A stretch of 64,000 nucleotides of DNA. Origin: Dugong dugon. Its lineage: Eukaryota; Chordata; Mammalia; Sirenia; Dugongidae. The translations under genes and the position numbers were made by a program. Positions 22,270 through 33,100 of this stretch are shown one piece after another. The notes below the pieces were generated by a model, which ran no database searches, was not told where the DNA came from, and was given only the letters and a program-made list of their open reading frames with translations. Within the stretch, counting starts at the first letter, position 1. The number at the start of each line of letters is the position of its first letter. Location: assembly GCA_030035585.1 (NCBI GenBank), contig CM057468.1, positions 56,664,145-56,728,144 on the forward strand, given 5' to 3'.

Positions 22270-23560
22270 GTTATAACCACCAGAGTATATCAGCAATACT
22301 GGACTTCCTTTGTAAGTAATTCTTCAATCTTATACTGTGACATTAATAAGCAGGGCAATGTTAGTTGCACTTTTGTTAAAATCCTTATTTTAAAATGTTT
22401 CATTAATAAAGCATTTTGCTAATAACATTCTGATGGTATATAAAAAGGCCCCTTGATTTGTAACTTAAAATAACTAGTTAGTACTTTAAATGAGTCCAAT
22501 GGTTTTATTGCTTGTGGTAAGTTTTTTTAGTGTTTGTTTATACCAGAAATCACTATTTTTGTAAACTTTTAAAGGCTAAATGATAATGCTTCTCAATTCC
22601 AAAATTCTCAATTATCAACTCCAAAAAGTGGTTTCTCCATATACCAGCTCACCAGTGATTGTCTCTTCCCTGAGACTGTTCCATCTGTTTCAGTTTGCTG
22701 CATTTAAAATGTCTATTGACCTGCATTTACCCATTCCAAGCACCATATACATAGTGCAATAGATTTCTTTTTAAAATTCAAAAAAGGGATAAAGCTATTA
22801 GCATTAGCAAAGAACCTTAAAACACCCACTCAGAACAAATGGATAATATAATGCAATTAGACAATGTTTAACAATTTAGTTTAACATCTTGTGCAGTGTT
22901 ACTTGGTTTTAGTATTATGGATTCAGTTCTGGACAGAATCAGCAGAGAGAGTAAATGTCACTAATATACTTGCTGGCTTACATGAATAAACTATTCAATT
23001 TAAAAGTCAGTTTCTGTCACTGAAATATATTAAAAAATTTTTATTTATCTATCAAGTATCAAAACCTTTATTAAAAATCATATTTATAATAATAATATAA
23101 GCCTAAAATATCTAATAAATATGAATAAGCTGTTAGAAGTGGCTATGTTCAGTAATCACCGAATTAAGTATCTTTAATTTACAATGTATCCATGAATCTG
23201 CAATGCATAGTATTGGCTGTTGTTTTCATCTTCTTTGTTCTCCAGCAAGAAAAAAAAAATAGTATTCATTCACAACTTGCACAAACTCTAAAGCAGTTAT
23301 CATTCTGAGATGTTTAGTCTCATTATTGGTTATACCTGACAATTTTAAACCATGGTTTCAGTAAACAGTAGCTATTTCTAAATTGACACGGGCATTACTG
23401 GAAACTAGCAGAATAGGTCCATATGGCATTCTACAATAAGCCTATGAACTGCTGTTATCCTGTCCTACCCTAATTCTGCATGCCAGAGCCCAGTCCTTGT
23501 ATAGACCGTGGAGTCTAAAATTAGGTTGGAGGAGATTGTGACAACCGACAAGAAAACCCA
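22270..23560. other. Unassigned AT-rich DNA
   Basis: No gene and no clear repeat. Some A-rich stretches near 23040-23120 may be old LINE sequence. Confidence 0.4.
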
Positions 23561-23564
23561 AAGT

Positions 23565-23710
23565 GTCTAGGTAATGAAGGACCTTGTTAACCATTTTTAG
23601 GAGTTTTAACTTCATCCTAAAGGCAATGAGGAAACATTGAGGTATTTTAAAGAGTGGAGGAGCATGATTATATTTGCATTCATGGAGGCCTTAGGAGTCC
23701 ATGGGTTACC
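23565..23710 (+). mobile_element. Ancient interspersed repeat, 3' part
   Basis: 'aaggaccttgttaaccatttttaggagttttaacttcatcctaaaggcaatgaggaa' then 'agtggaggagcatgattata' continues the same mammal-wide family seen at 20824-21360 ('..gggccttgtaggccat..ggagtttggattttattctaagggcaatgggaa'). Confidence 0.55.
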
Positions 23711-24560
23711 TGAATTGGGCAAAGACTAGTTGTGAACAGAACTGATAGATCTATCCAGCAGGCCAGTGGGTCAGTAACACATCGTCTCTCTTGCCCACTT
23801 ACGCTGTGTATTGATTAGACATTTGTTGATTTGAGCTTTGTGTTTCTTTGGTTGATTGCTTTTGCTGAAAGAAAAAGGAAAAATTCTGGTGTGAGAGAGA
23901 GAAGAGATGGGAAGAGATGTTGAACGGAGAGTTGCAAATAAGTCTGCCCTCTGTTTGGCCCCACCGAATGACTATTTGAATTCCAGAAGATCAGGCCTTC
24001 AGGACAAAGGTGAGCAAACTGTTTTTATACGAGACTAGAGCAAAAGCAGTGACCTTTTGAGCCTCATGGGGCAAAGTGGAACACAGAATTGGAAGACATT
24101 CTTCTCATTTCTGGTAGAAAATATCACTGACTATTAAAGGCAGCAAAGTGCCATTTGACACTCTGAGGATTATAAAAGTCTGAGATGCATGGGGCAGCAA
24201 CCAAACCGTAGACAGTGGTGGTAGATGTGGAATACTCAGGGCCTGAGGGGCAGTGATTCAGGCTCTCGTTCCAGAGTTATGGTGTTAGGTACCGTCAAGA
24301 TAGCAGAATACGGGTAATCAATGCTGATGTGACCTTATTTGTACCCACCTCCCAACCAGATGTGTTATAAGTGAATTCAGGGAGTTAGTGTACCAGAAAC
24401 AGGTAGAAAATTCCCCAGTAATTTAGTTGACATTAGCCCGAGATAGGTTGCAGCAGTGGACTGGAGAGAGGAAGACAGAACCAGGAGAGACAGGAGGTAG
24501 AGCCAACCTGACTTGATGATTTGTGAGGATGGCCTCTCTGCTTGGGGAGACAAAGGGAAG
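23710..24560. other. Unassigned DNA of mixed composition
   Basis: No recognised repeat and no convincing exon. Minus frames of 76 and 70 codons around 24377-24635 overlap the MIR head and have no family resemblance. Confidence 0.4.
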
Positions 24561-24564
24561 CAAG

Positions 24565-24800
24565 CATGAGGAACATGGGCTCTGAAATAAGACTGCTTTG
24601 GGTTCATGACTCACCAGCTCTGCAGTATTAGGCAAGTTACTTAACTTCTGAAAGTCTCAGCTATCCCAAAACTTTGTAAAGTTTTGAAAAATGGTAGAAC
24701 CTACTACATACATATTTCTGTAAAAATTAAATGGGATGATTCACTTACAATATCTAGCACAGTGCTAGGAACATTGTAGGCACTCAGAACATATTAACTA
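24565..24800 (+). mobile_element. MIR SINE
   Basis: 'acatgggctctgaaataagactg', 'caccagctctgcagtattaggcaagttacttaactt', 'attaaatgggatgat' and 'acagtgctaggaacattgtaggcactcag' match the MIR consensus through nearly its full length. Confidence 0.9.
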
Positions 24801-24809
24801 TGCCTGCAG

Positions 24810-25640
24810 AGAGTATTCAAGTTACGAGTAAATTGAATTGTTAATTTTAGGAAGTCCTATTTGTATGCCGTTTTGAAACTTATGATATAATTTACAATTG
24901 TTAGTTTAAAATTCTTATTTATTTATATGTATAAATATCCACGTGTATTTACATATGGGCACCTAGCTAATCTTTACCACTGAATAGTAAAGCAATAACA
25001 TACGCTGCATTGACTTGTTTTCTCTATTCCATGAGCTCTTTGTTGTTTTAACTCAAGTAGCTTTCATTGTTAGGGGCATAGCACTTAATTTTTCACTTTA
25101 CTTAGCTCATCAAAGAGCATTTGATGTACTCTCAACTCCTAATTAGGAATGCTAACCATCTTTTAGGTGAACAGGCATATCAACATAGACACTATCCCCA
25201 ATATGCTGATTGCTGATGGGCTAGTACTCTGAATATTAAATTCCCTTTAGGCTTTGATTAAGCACGAGTTGTTTTCATACCAGAATATACATATAATACA
25301 TATGTGTGTGTACTAACAACAACATTTACATATAAAATGTGTACATGTTTATGTACGTGAGTATACATGATATAAGCATGTGAAAACAGTGTTATGGAAG
25401 TGAGATTATAAACTTGAGTTCAAGATTTTAAATAACTAAATATACACAAACGTAACACAAGATGAGACATTAACAAACTGTAATCATAAATATTCCATCT
25501 CCTTCTCCCCTGATGTATCACCAGAGCCAGGACTGTGCTCAGGAGGGCCCTGGTAGAATCTTGGCTTACATACAGGCATAAGAGTAAGGAGTAGAATCAT
25601 AGGGTAAGAAAAGTGTTATTATTGCTTATAGCTTGTGTAA
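24810..25640. other. Unassigned AT-rich DNA
   Basis: Contains a TATG/ACAT-rich patch near 25285-25370. No gene or named repeat is visible. Confidence 0.4.
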
Positions 25641-25649
25641 TAATCTCTT

Positions 25650-25748
25650 AAATTTCCCCCATTAGATTCTGTTTTGTTCACTACTAGATTCCCAGTCACA
25701 GACACAAGCATACTGTAGTGCTCAATAAATATTTGTTGAATGAGTGAA
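25650..25748 (+). mobile_element. L2 LINE 3' end
   Basis: 'ttctgttttgttcactactagattcccag' followed by 'agtgctcaataaatatttgttgaatgag' is the classic L2 3' terminus. Confidence 0.8.
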
Positions 25749-25784
25749 TTGAATTATAGTAGTTGTGATTTCCAAAGCCTGAAA

Positions 25785-25880
25785 TATATTTTAAAGTTTT
25801 AATGTAATTCTCAAAATCACTTGTTAAATAGCTATAATTTAACCCATTTTACCAGTGAGAAAACTATGTTTTCTGTTGGC
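25785..25880 (-). mobile_element. MIR-like fragment, antisense
   Basis: 'attctcaaaatcactt..tttaacccattttaccagtgagaaaact' fits the reverse complement of MIR/L2-like text ('..cccattttacagatgaggaaact'). Short and diverged. Confidence 0.4.
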
Positions 25881-26269
25881 AAGATGACTTGAACTGATGT
25901 AATTAAAACAAGTTTCTTTTTACTTGGGTGGGAATCTGTTTTATCTATGTTTAAAATTATTGTCTGAATTCAAAATCACTGTGAATAATATTTTGGATTT
26001 CTAGGGGTGTGTGTATGTGTGATGTATGTGTGTGTATGTTCAGGGAGATGAGGGTCTCCAATCTACATGGTTTGTCTTTGTGAGTGTTTCTGTGCTCCGC
26101 GTGTTACAGGAGTTGCGCTTTCATCCTCTATAGCCCACGCTAGCCAGAAGCTCTCACTGAGATACTGGCTGGCTGACGTACACCTCCCACCTCCACCTAC
26201 CCGTCTTTCATTCCTGGAATCTCACTTTATACTATCTATCCTTAGTCAAAATGTCTGATTATTCAAGTT

Positions 26270-26995
26270 CCTCACTCCCTTGTTTGCCTTACTTTGGGAT
26301 GTCATTCTGACTTCCATTCCCTAAAACTCTCTTCTGAGTTCATTTCTTTTGCTCTCCAACAAAAACTCTATTGTTCATAACATCAGATATTTGAAACAAC
26401 AGTGTTTCTTTCACCTGCCCCAAAAATCTGCAATCTTAAAAGTTGTCTCATTATTTGCTTTCTCTGTTTTTAAATGAGTGTTGCTAGAGAAAGCCACACA
26501 GATACAGAAGTAGGTGCCCTTCGTTAAAAATTCAGTCCTCAGCCTCAGCTGGCCTCTCAAGGCTGCAGGGCAATCTGTCTCTGGGTTCCTAGTCCCCTTA
26601 CTCCCTTATTCTCCTCAGCAGCTCTTCCAAATCCCCATCATTCTCCCTAAACCCTTGACCCCACTCAGCAAATGACCTCATCTTCTACTTCACGAAGGAA
26701 ATAGAGGCCAGGAGACAGCAACTCCCTCAACTTCCTGCCCCTCCTCTACACTCTTAGCAGCAGCCACATCCATTCTTACCTCCTTCCTCATTTTTCAGTT
26801 GAAGAGATGTCTCTCCTCTTAGCCAAGTCTAATCTCACCACCTGTGATCTGGATTCCATCCCCTCCCGCTCCCTCAGGGACGTGCTCCATCAATCATCCA
26901 GGCTCCTGTATCTTCGACCTGTCCCAGTGTACTGATTCTCTCCCTTCAACACACAAAAACGCTCTCATTGTTTCCAACTTAAATACAGACACGAG
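26270..26995 (+). mobile_element. Possible L2 LINE internal fragment (CT-rich)
   Basis: A long C/T-rich plus-strand stretch with 'tttttcagttgaagagatgtctctcctcttagccaa' and 'accacctgtgatctggattccatcccctcccgctccctc'. This is familiar old-LINE text, which I associate with L2. The start of the 173-codon plus frame that continues into the CA repeat lies here and is not a gene. Confidence 0.4.
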
Positions 26996-26999
26996 CAAG

Positions 27000-27262
27000 T
27001 GCACACACACACAGGAACACACACACAGGAACACACACACACACACACACACAGGAACACACACACACACACAGGAACACACAGGAACACACACACACAG
27101 GAACACACACACACAGGAACACACACACACACACACAGGAACACACACACAGGAACACACACACACAGGAACACACACACACAGGAACACACACACACAC
27201 ACACAGGAACACACACACAGGAACACACACACACAGGAACACACACACACACACACACACAC
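27000..27262. repeat. CA-rich minisatellite with GGAAC interruptions
   Basis: About 260 bp of (AC)n broken at irregular spacing by the pentamer 'ggaac', at least fourteen times. All three frames on both strands are open for long distances, giving Thr/His-rich or Cys/Val-rich peptides. These are repeat artefacts, not proteins. Confidence 0.95.
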
Positions 27263-27334
27263 TCCTTTCCCCTCCCTGTGTTCCCTTCAGGTTACTGCCA
27301 AAACTTTCTCCTTTCTTTCTCAGCTAAGCTTCTT

Positions 27335-27353
27335 AAAAAAAAAAAAAAAAAAA
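27335..27353. repeat. Poly(A) run
   Basis: Nineteen consecutive A residues after CT-rich LINE-like text. This may be the tail of a retroposed fragment. Confidence 0.9.
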
Positions 27354-27545
27354 GTTTTCTTCTGATTTTAAAAGTAATACATGCTTATTTTAAAATATTT
27401 GGGCTGTAAAGATTTTTTAAGAAGAAAAAAATAATTGCCCATAATATCTACCACCCAGGTATGACAACTGTTATTATTTTTGTATTTTTTTTAGTTGTGT
27501 TTCTCTCTGCATATACATAAAAAAAATTGAGTGTCATACTGCATA

Positions 27546-27750
27546 AGGAGTTCCTGGGTGGTGCAAATGGTTAATGCACTCACCTGCTAACCAAAGGTTG
27601 GAGGTTCAAGTCCACCCAGAGGCAACTCAGAAGAAAGGTCTGGTGATTTACTTCAGAAAAATCAGCAATTGAAAACCCTACGGAGCACAGTTCAATCCTG
27701 ACACATGGGGTCTCCATGAGTCAGAGTCGACCTGAGGACAGCTAGTTTAA
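27546..27750 (+). mobile_element. AfroSINE, sense, long type
   Basis: 'ggagttcctgggtggtgcaaatggttaatgc' head, 'ggttcaagtccaccc' B-box region, then a middle segment at 27630-27681 ('tctggtgatttacttcagaaaaatcag', 'attgaaaaccctacgg'). That middle segment matches the RTE 5' region at 53784-53838. The tail is the common 'catgagtcagagtcgac' form. Confidence 0.9.
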
Positions 27751-28050
27751 AGTTTGCATGCTGCGTTTTTCATTTACTATGACCAAATCTTCGAAGCCTT
27801 AAATAATCCCCAAAGCATGTCTGTTAAAACTTGTATGTTATTGCATTATTTTTGTAACAATTTAAATATCTTCTTTATTAGACAGTTTTCAATTTTTCTC
27901 TTCTATAAATGATAATAAACATGGCTCCTGAAGGCAAATTCATACTTTTTCTCTACTCACATTCACTTTTCTGTGTAAGACCATTTATCTTTTATTTCCA
28001 TCACTTGAAATTTCTCTCATTAAAGTTACCATGTACCTTTTACTAGGGCT

Positions 28051-28246
28051 GTTGTTATTGTTGTTAGGTGCTGTGGAGTCAGTTCCAACTCATAGGGACC
28101 CTGTGTACAACAGAACAAAACCCTGCCCAGTCCTGTGCCATCTTCACACTGGTTGTTATGCTTGAGCCCATTGTTGCAGCCACTGTGTCAGTCCATCTTG
28201 TTGTCTTCCTCTTTTTCGATGACCTTCTACTTTACCAAGCATGATG
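28051..28246 (-). mobile_element. RTE1-type LINE, 3' end only, antisense
   Basis: The minus-strand text runs from 'catcatgcttggtaaagtag' through 'gctgcaacaatgggctcaag' to 'ttgttctgttgtacacaggg' and the shared tail. It is the same as the 3' ends of the copies at 31240-31440 and 56780-56983. 5'-truncated to about 196 bp. The flanks ccttttactagggct (28036-28050) and ccctttactaatgct (28247-28261) are a 15-bp duplication with three mismatches. Confidence 0.9.
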
Positions 28247-28374
28247 CCCTTTACTAATGCTAAAAGATACTTTTCTGTGTTTATCTCACTCAGCTTCTCT
28301 GAAGTACTTGTCATTGTTAGTGATTTTCTCTGTTTTGAAATAATTTTCTCCTCTGGCCCCCATGAATCCATCTT

Positions 28375-28715
28375 CCTGCTTTCTACTCACTTCCTCCCTT
28401 TCATCCCCTCTGCTGGCTCTTCTTCTGCTTACCTTTGACAGTTGGCTTCCCTTGAGCTCCATCCCTAGTTTCGTCTCCTTAAATTCCACGCTTTCTCCCT
28501 GGGGTAACCAATGCCTCACCCTTCATTCATAAATGCTGCTGGTTCCCAAGCTGCACCATCAGCCTAGATTATCTTCTCTGGGAAGACTTCTCTGCTTCTC
28601 AGCCATGCACTCAGAATTACTGTCCCCTTCCTATACTCTCAAGGTATCCTTTTCCTAACTCTATCAGGATATACATCACTTTCAATTTCAACTGTCTGCT
28701 GATTTGGCTCTTTCT
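28375..28715 (+). mobile_element. Possible L2 LINE fragment
   Basis: C/T-rich text with 'ctggctcttcttctgcttacctttgac' and 'gggaagacttctctgcttctc' resembles L2 internal and 3' text. Low certainty. Confidence 0.4.
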
Positions 28716-28718
28716 CTT

Positions 28719-28936
28719 CAGGGTTTCTCAAATACGGCACTTTTGACATTTTGGGTCCTGTAATTCTTTGTTGTGGGCTCTATCCTGTGCATTGTGGAAT
28801 AGTTAACAGCATGCGGCACCTCTACCCACTAGATGCTAAAAGCCCCCTCCTCCTCAATTGTGACAGTAAAAAATGTCTCTAGACATTGCCAAATGTCCCC
28901 TGCAGAAAAAATCACTCCAGGTGGAGAACTACTATG
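28719..28936 (-). mobile_element. MER5A DNA transposon (hAT-Charlie), antisense
   Basis: It begins 'cagggtttctcaaatacggcac' and includes 'ttgacattttgggtcctgtaattctttgttgtggg', 'cctgtgcattgtgga', 'tctctagacattgccaaatgtcccctg' and ends '..gagaactactatgg'. This is full length for this nonautonomous element. The 90-codon minus frame at 28829-29101 is a by-product. Confidence 0.9.
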
Positions 28937-28939
28937 GTA

Positions 28940-29725
28940 AACTTTTCCCCCAGCACTCACCCCAGTGCCCAGCACATAGCCAGCCTTCCAGAAATGATGA
29001 GCAATAAAGAAACAGGCCAAAATACAAGAGGAAACTGGGACAAATAAAATTAATGGGAACATGTTATTGTTTTTATAAAAGTATTCAAGTTTTATTGTCA
29101 ATCATCAAGCAAATATTTTATTACCAACAAATTTCCTTGATCCATGGTAGGTGTTAAATATCAGCACAATCCTTAACCTCAAGGAGCTTACAATTTTGCA
29201 GGAAAGAAATGGATCAGACATGCAATCAGCGTGCATGTGGAAACTTAATACTACAAATGGAAAGTTTAGGTTCACTGTGGTGATTTGAAAATTTTATTGC
29301 TGCTCAGGGAGAGGAAAGTAATAAGAAGGAAACTTTCAGAGGAGATAGATAGACCTTTTTACCACGTGTGAACAGTAGAGCTGGTTGGCACAGAAGACAA
29401 GAGGGGTAGGGTGATTTCAGTCACATGGGCGTTGACTAGGGAAAGGTTTCAAACAGATTGATAAGCACCTAGGTCTTCCAGGACCCAAGTCCTCCCAGAC
29501 ATGGAAGAGATTATTTAACTATAGCATCATTTTAGAAACTGAGCATGTTTATTTTTTTTGTGCCAATGAAATACTTCATACTGCCTAAAAGTCTAACACT
29601 TTTTGAATTCATTCAGATCATTTAATAAGCACATGTAAATGTGTCCAGTTAATCACTTGAACAGAAGATGCAGACCATTTAGATAAGCAGATGTAAGTAA
29701 ACAGGTAGGCTCATGCTCCACAGTC
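28940..29725. other. Unassigned DNA with weak old-repeat traces
   Basis: 29100-29240 ('ccaacaaatttccttgatccatggtagg', 'cctcaaggagcttacaattttg') hints at the ancient LINE-type 3' family seen elsewhere in the window. No gene. Confidence 0.4.
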
Positions 29726-29730
29726 TGTCC

Positions 29731-30140
29731 CAGTGGTTCTCAACTAGAGCAACTCTGCACACCAGGGTACATTTGGCATGTCCCTAGGTGGTGCAAACGT
29801 TTAACGAACTTGCCTGCTAACTGAAAGATTGGAGGGTTGAGACCACCCAGAGGCACTTCAGAAGAAAGCCTTGGTGATCTACTTCCAAAAAATCAGCCAT
29901 TGAAAACTTCGAGGACCACAGTTCTATTCTACATATGGGGTTGCCATGAGTTGGAGTTGACTTGATGGCAACTGGTTTAGAGATGTTTTCGTGTGCTGAA
30001 CTGGGTGGGGGGTGCTATTCACATCTAGTGAGTAGAGGCCAGAGATGCTGCTAAACTTCCTTCAATGCACAGGAGAGCACCTTCAAAACAAAGAATTATT
30101 GAGACAGCGTTTTGGAATGTCAGTGGTTGGAGACACCCTG
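29731..30140 (+). mobile_element. MER5A DNA transposon (hAT-Charlie), interrupted by a SINE
   Basis: Left part 29731-29778 ('cagtggttctcaactagagc', 'cagggtacatttggca') and right part about 29986-30140 ('gggtgctattcacatctagtgagtagaggccagagatgctgctaaa', 'caaagaattattgaga') are the two halves of MER5A. An AfroSINE separates them. The orientation is opposite to the copy at 28719. Confidence 0.85.
29779..29984 (+). mobile_element. AfroSINE, sense, long type, inside MER5A
   Basis: Head 'gtccctaggtggtgcaaacg', 'ttgagaccacccagaggcac', middle 'ttggtgatctacttcc..attgaaaact', tail 'gccatgagttggagttgactt' and 'ctggttt'. It splits the MER5A after its first 48 bp. Confidence 0.9.
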
Positions 30141-30735
30141 CTCTGCCCCAGGCTTGTAGAGCCACACACAAATTAGCATATTAAAGAATCCAGAAGTCCT
30201 GCAGGAAAAAAAAAATAGAACAAAGCAAAATCCTGTCTAATGTCTCTAAATATAAGATTTCAAAAAATTATTGTATCATGAACCCTGGTAATATATTAGA
30301 TATATTGGGTAAAACATTTTGGATGTATAGGGTAAAATAAAATATATTTTTAAAATAATTTCAACTGTTTCATTTTTGAACATGGCTACCTGAAAATTTA
30401 AATCACATATGTGCTTTGTATTTGTGTTTCCATTACATTTTTTATTGGACAGCCTTGATGTATGTTATTTCTTCTTCACATCAATAAAACAATAAAGTAT
30501 CCTATTTCCTGTAAAATGATGAAATCTTCTTTTTAACAATGGCAATTTAAATAGCATTCTTTTCCCTTAATCTATCTTAATTTTTTATACGATATTTTAG
30601 TATTAAACTGCTAGTCATTGGTAGGCGAGGTGGGCTTTTTTTTGTTGTTGTTGTTGTTATCAAACCTGTGCACCTGCAATAGAATACCTCTCCTGCACCT
30701 CAGATGTTTAAAGTTAGGTTTAGAGTTTTCCATCA
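30140..30735. other. Unassigned AT-rich DNA
   Basis: Includes an A run near 30206-30215 and a (TTG)n stretch at about 30640-30658. No gene. Confidence 0.45.
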
Positions 30736-30750
30736 GCTATTGAAATCACT

Positions 30751-31440
30751 TCAACATAAAGAAAACAAAAATCCTCACAACTGGACCAATAAGCAACATC
30801 ATGATAAATGGAGAAAAGATTGAAGTTGTTAAGGATTTCATTTTACTTGGGTCCACAGTCAACACCCATGGAAGCAGCAGTCAAGAAATCAAAAGACCCA
30901 TTGCCTTGGGTAAATCTGCTGCAAAAGACTTCTTGAAATTGTTGAAAAGTAAAGATGTCACCTTAAAGACTAAGGTGCCCCTGACCCAAGCCATGGTGTT
31001 TTCAATCACCTCATATGCTTGCAAAACCTGGACAATGAATAAGGAAGACTGCAGAAGAACTGATGCCTTTGAACAGCAGTGTTGATGAAGAATATTGAAT
31101 ATACCATGGACTGCCAAAGGATCAAACAAATCTGTTTTGGAAGACATACAACCAGAATGCTCTTTAGAAGCAAAGATGGCAAGACTGCATCTCACATACT
31201 TTGGACATGTTATCAGGAGGGATCAGTCGCTGGAGAAGGACATTGTGCTTGGTAAAGTAGAGGGTCATTGTGAAAGAGGAAGACCCTCAAGGAGATGGCT
31301 TGATACAGTGGCTGCAACAATGAGTTAAGCATAACAATGATCATAAGAACAGCACAGGACCGGGCAGTGTTTTGTTCTGTTGTACATAGGGTCGCTATGA
31401 GTCAGAACCAATTCGACAGCACTTAACAACTACAACAACG
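30751..31440 (+). mobile_element. RTE1-type LINE, 5'-truncated, 690 bp
   Basis: The plus strand encodes the C-terminal part of the RTE/BovB-type reverse transcriptase polyprotein and then the 3' UTR. A perfect 11-bp target duplication, ttgaaatcact, lies at 30740-30750 and 31441-31451, which fixes both ends. The 3' end (31330-31440) carries the tail shared with the SINEs and finishes in an (AAC)-rich run. No poly(A) tail is present, as expected for RTE rather than L1. Confidence 0.95.
30801..31328 (+). pseudogene. RTE LINE reverse transcriptase C-terminus, broken
   Basis: Two open pieces, 30801-31085 (94 codons) and 31095-31328 (77 codons), translate into the conserved post-polymerase region of RTE/BovB proteins. 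Visible landmarks are 'VVKDFILLGSTVNTHGSSS', 'EIKRPIALGKSAAKDFL', 'MNKEDCRRTDAFEQQC', then 'YFGHVIRRDQSLEKDIVLGK'. The two pieces are separated by stop codons. The polymerase core (the YADD motif) is not included. Nonfunctional relic. Confidence 0.9.
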
Positions 31441-31530
31441 TTGAAATCACTGGTATGTTTAGACTTCTAGGAGATTCTTAGCTGTATCCTTGCTCCAAAT
31501 CCCATTTTTGTTCTATTTTAGAAGCAACTA

Positions 31531-31585
31531 AAGTAGGGTCACTGTAAGTTGGAACTGACTCAATAGCAATGGGTTTTGTTTTTTG
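31531..31585 (+). mobile_element. AfroSINE 3' tail fragment, sense
   Basis: Only 'gggtcactgtaagttggaactgac' to 'ggcaatgggttttg'-like tail text is present. The head and body are missing, so this is a severely 5'-truncated SINE insertion or a remnant. Confidence 0.75.
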
Positions 31586-31589
31586 TTAA

Positions 31590-33090
31590 AAGGACTATGC
31601 TGTCAAGGTCAAAGCAGATGAACATGTCATTGGGGTGTGTCCAGTTAACACCCAAGAATGTGGTTGTGAGTGAGACTGAGTCAGTTACTCAAGGAAAATC
31701 CATACTTACAAATTCAGTTAAGTAGTTAGAATAATTTCTGAAAGTTTTTGGAGGAAAATGGATTGCAGGAAAAATTTTATGTGGATATGGAAGAACGCTG
31801 GATCTTGAAGACACAAAAAGTAAGGAAAAACCCACCATATTTCTTGTATTTCTAAACAAGGAAGTCCAAAGTCCCCCAAAGTCAACAAAGTCATGGAGGA
31901 AGAAGTGTTAGCAAAAGTAGGGGTGACACCTGAGCTGTGCCTTTGTAATCCTAAGACTCCCTTTGTGGGTGGCAAATTAAATCCTGTCAAGGCTATGTCA
32001 AGGCAGGAAGACCAGGCAGAACAAGTAGGTGCCACTGGGTCCTATTACAGCAATGACACTCCTAGGCCCTCAAGAGGATCTGACAGATGGCACTTGCAGG
32101 GCAGCAGGATATGCTCCTGGTTTTGAAGGGCTGTGTTTGATATAGTTTTTCTCCTAGCCATCCTCCCCAGGCCCGGGAGTGGCAAGGATGCCACATCAGT
32201 CAGGCAGGACAAGATCAAGGTATGATGTAGGATCTGCTTGTGGGAATCCCCAAAAGGAAATGTCTAAAATCAGTAATGGACTGAATGTCTGCCTGTATTG
32301 TGGAGAAAGGGGAGACTGCGGAGGAGCAAGCTCAGATCACACTTGTGTTATGCTGCAGGAAGAAGTAGGAATGTGAAACTGCCTCGGCACTCAGGAAAAA
32401 AAGAAAATTCCATAAATTCAAACCTGACTGCCAATGTCTCTCCTTTGTTTTCTTCCCAGCTCTTCTAATCTAAAATCCTAGTAAATATTATCTAGTATTC
32501 CATGCATTATCTCACTATGTTTAAATAAACTGAATAATATTTAAACAGCTAAAATAGAGAATATCCCAGTTTGTGCTCTTAAATACAAACTGAGAAATGC
32601 AACGTAGACTTACTCTAAAGTTTGTTTTCTTAACAATCTGTTATTAATTTATGCAGTCAGAAATCTAACAGTGGGATTTTGCTTTTATTGCTACTTTTAA
32701 AGTATTTAATTTCAAATACTAATTACTTGGGGAAAACTGTGCTTTCTGGTCTATGAATATTCATAATAATTTGATGGATGTAGGAAGTTAGATATGACTA
32801 CATTATAGCTTGCAAAATACCACAATACTTTTAACTTTTTGGTTTCCTCTGAGCTTCTGTTCAGAAATTAAACATATCTGAAGTGTTGTTTTATATAAAA
32901 TGAACATGAAAAATTGCAGTCGCTTTTCTTTTTTAAGGAAAACATATATATTATACTCACAGTATGTGGTTTTCTTTGACTAGATTTAGAGAGTTCTAGG
33001 ACTATTAACATGAAACAGGTTTTGAAGAAGAGGGCATTGAAACAGATGTTACCTACTATAAAATATTTAATATTTTCTTGAATTCTTACA
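31590..33090. other. Unassigned DNA
   Basis: 31690-32400 is of balanced composition and has two plus frames (31893-32126, 77 codons; 32179-32376, 65 codons). The second contains a Cys-rich 'CLYCGERGDC' stretch, which lacks the His and the spacing of a CCHC knuckle. Nothing else supports a gene. 32450-33090 is AT-rich. Confidence 0.4.
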
Positions 33091-33100
33091 GCATTTGTCA

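Noticed and set aside
21950-22280. Tyr/Ile/Met-rich minus-strand frames that look like membrane peptides
   Set aside because: They translate the TA/ATAC microsatellite inside a MIR.
24283-24300. 'gtgttaggtaccgtcaaga', similar to the antisense SINE/RTE tail
   Set aside because: Fewer than 20 matching bases and no adjoining SINE body, so chance cannot be excluded.
26844-27409. Long open frames (up to 173 codons) giving Thr/His- or Cys/Val-rich proteins
   Set aside because: They are translations of the CA/GGAAC minisatellite, open in all phases on both strands.
32179-32376. Plus frame with a 'CLYCGERGDC' stretch that recalls a CCHC zinc knuckle
   Set aside because: The conserved His and the CX2CX4HX4C spacing are absent, and no other Gag or zinc-finger features surround it.
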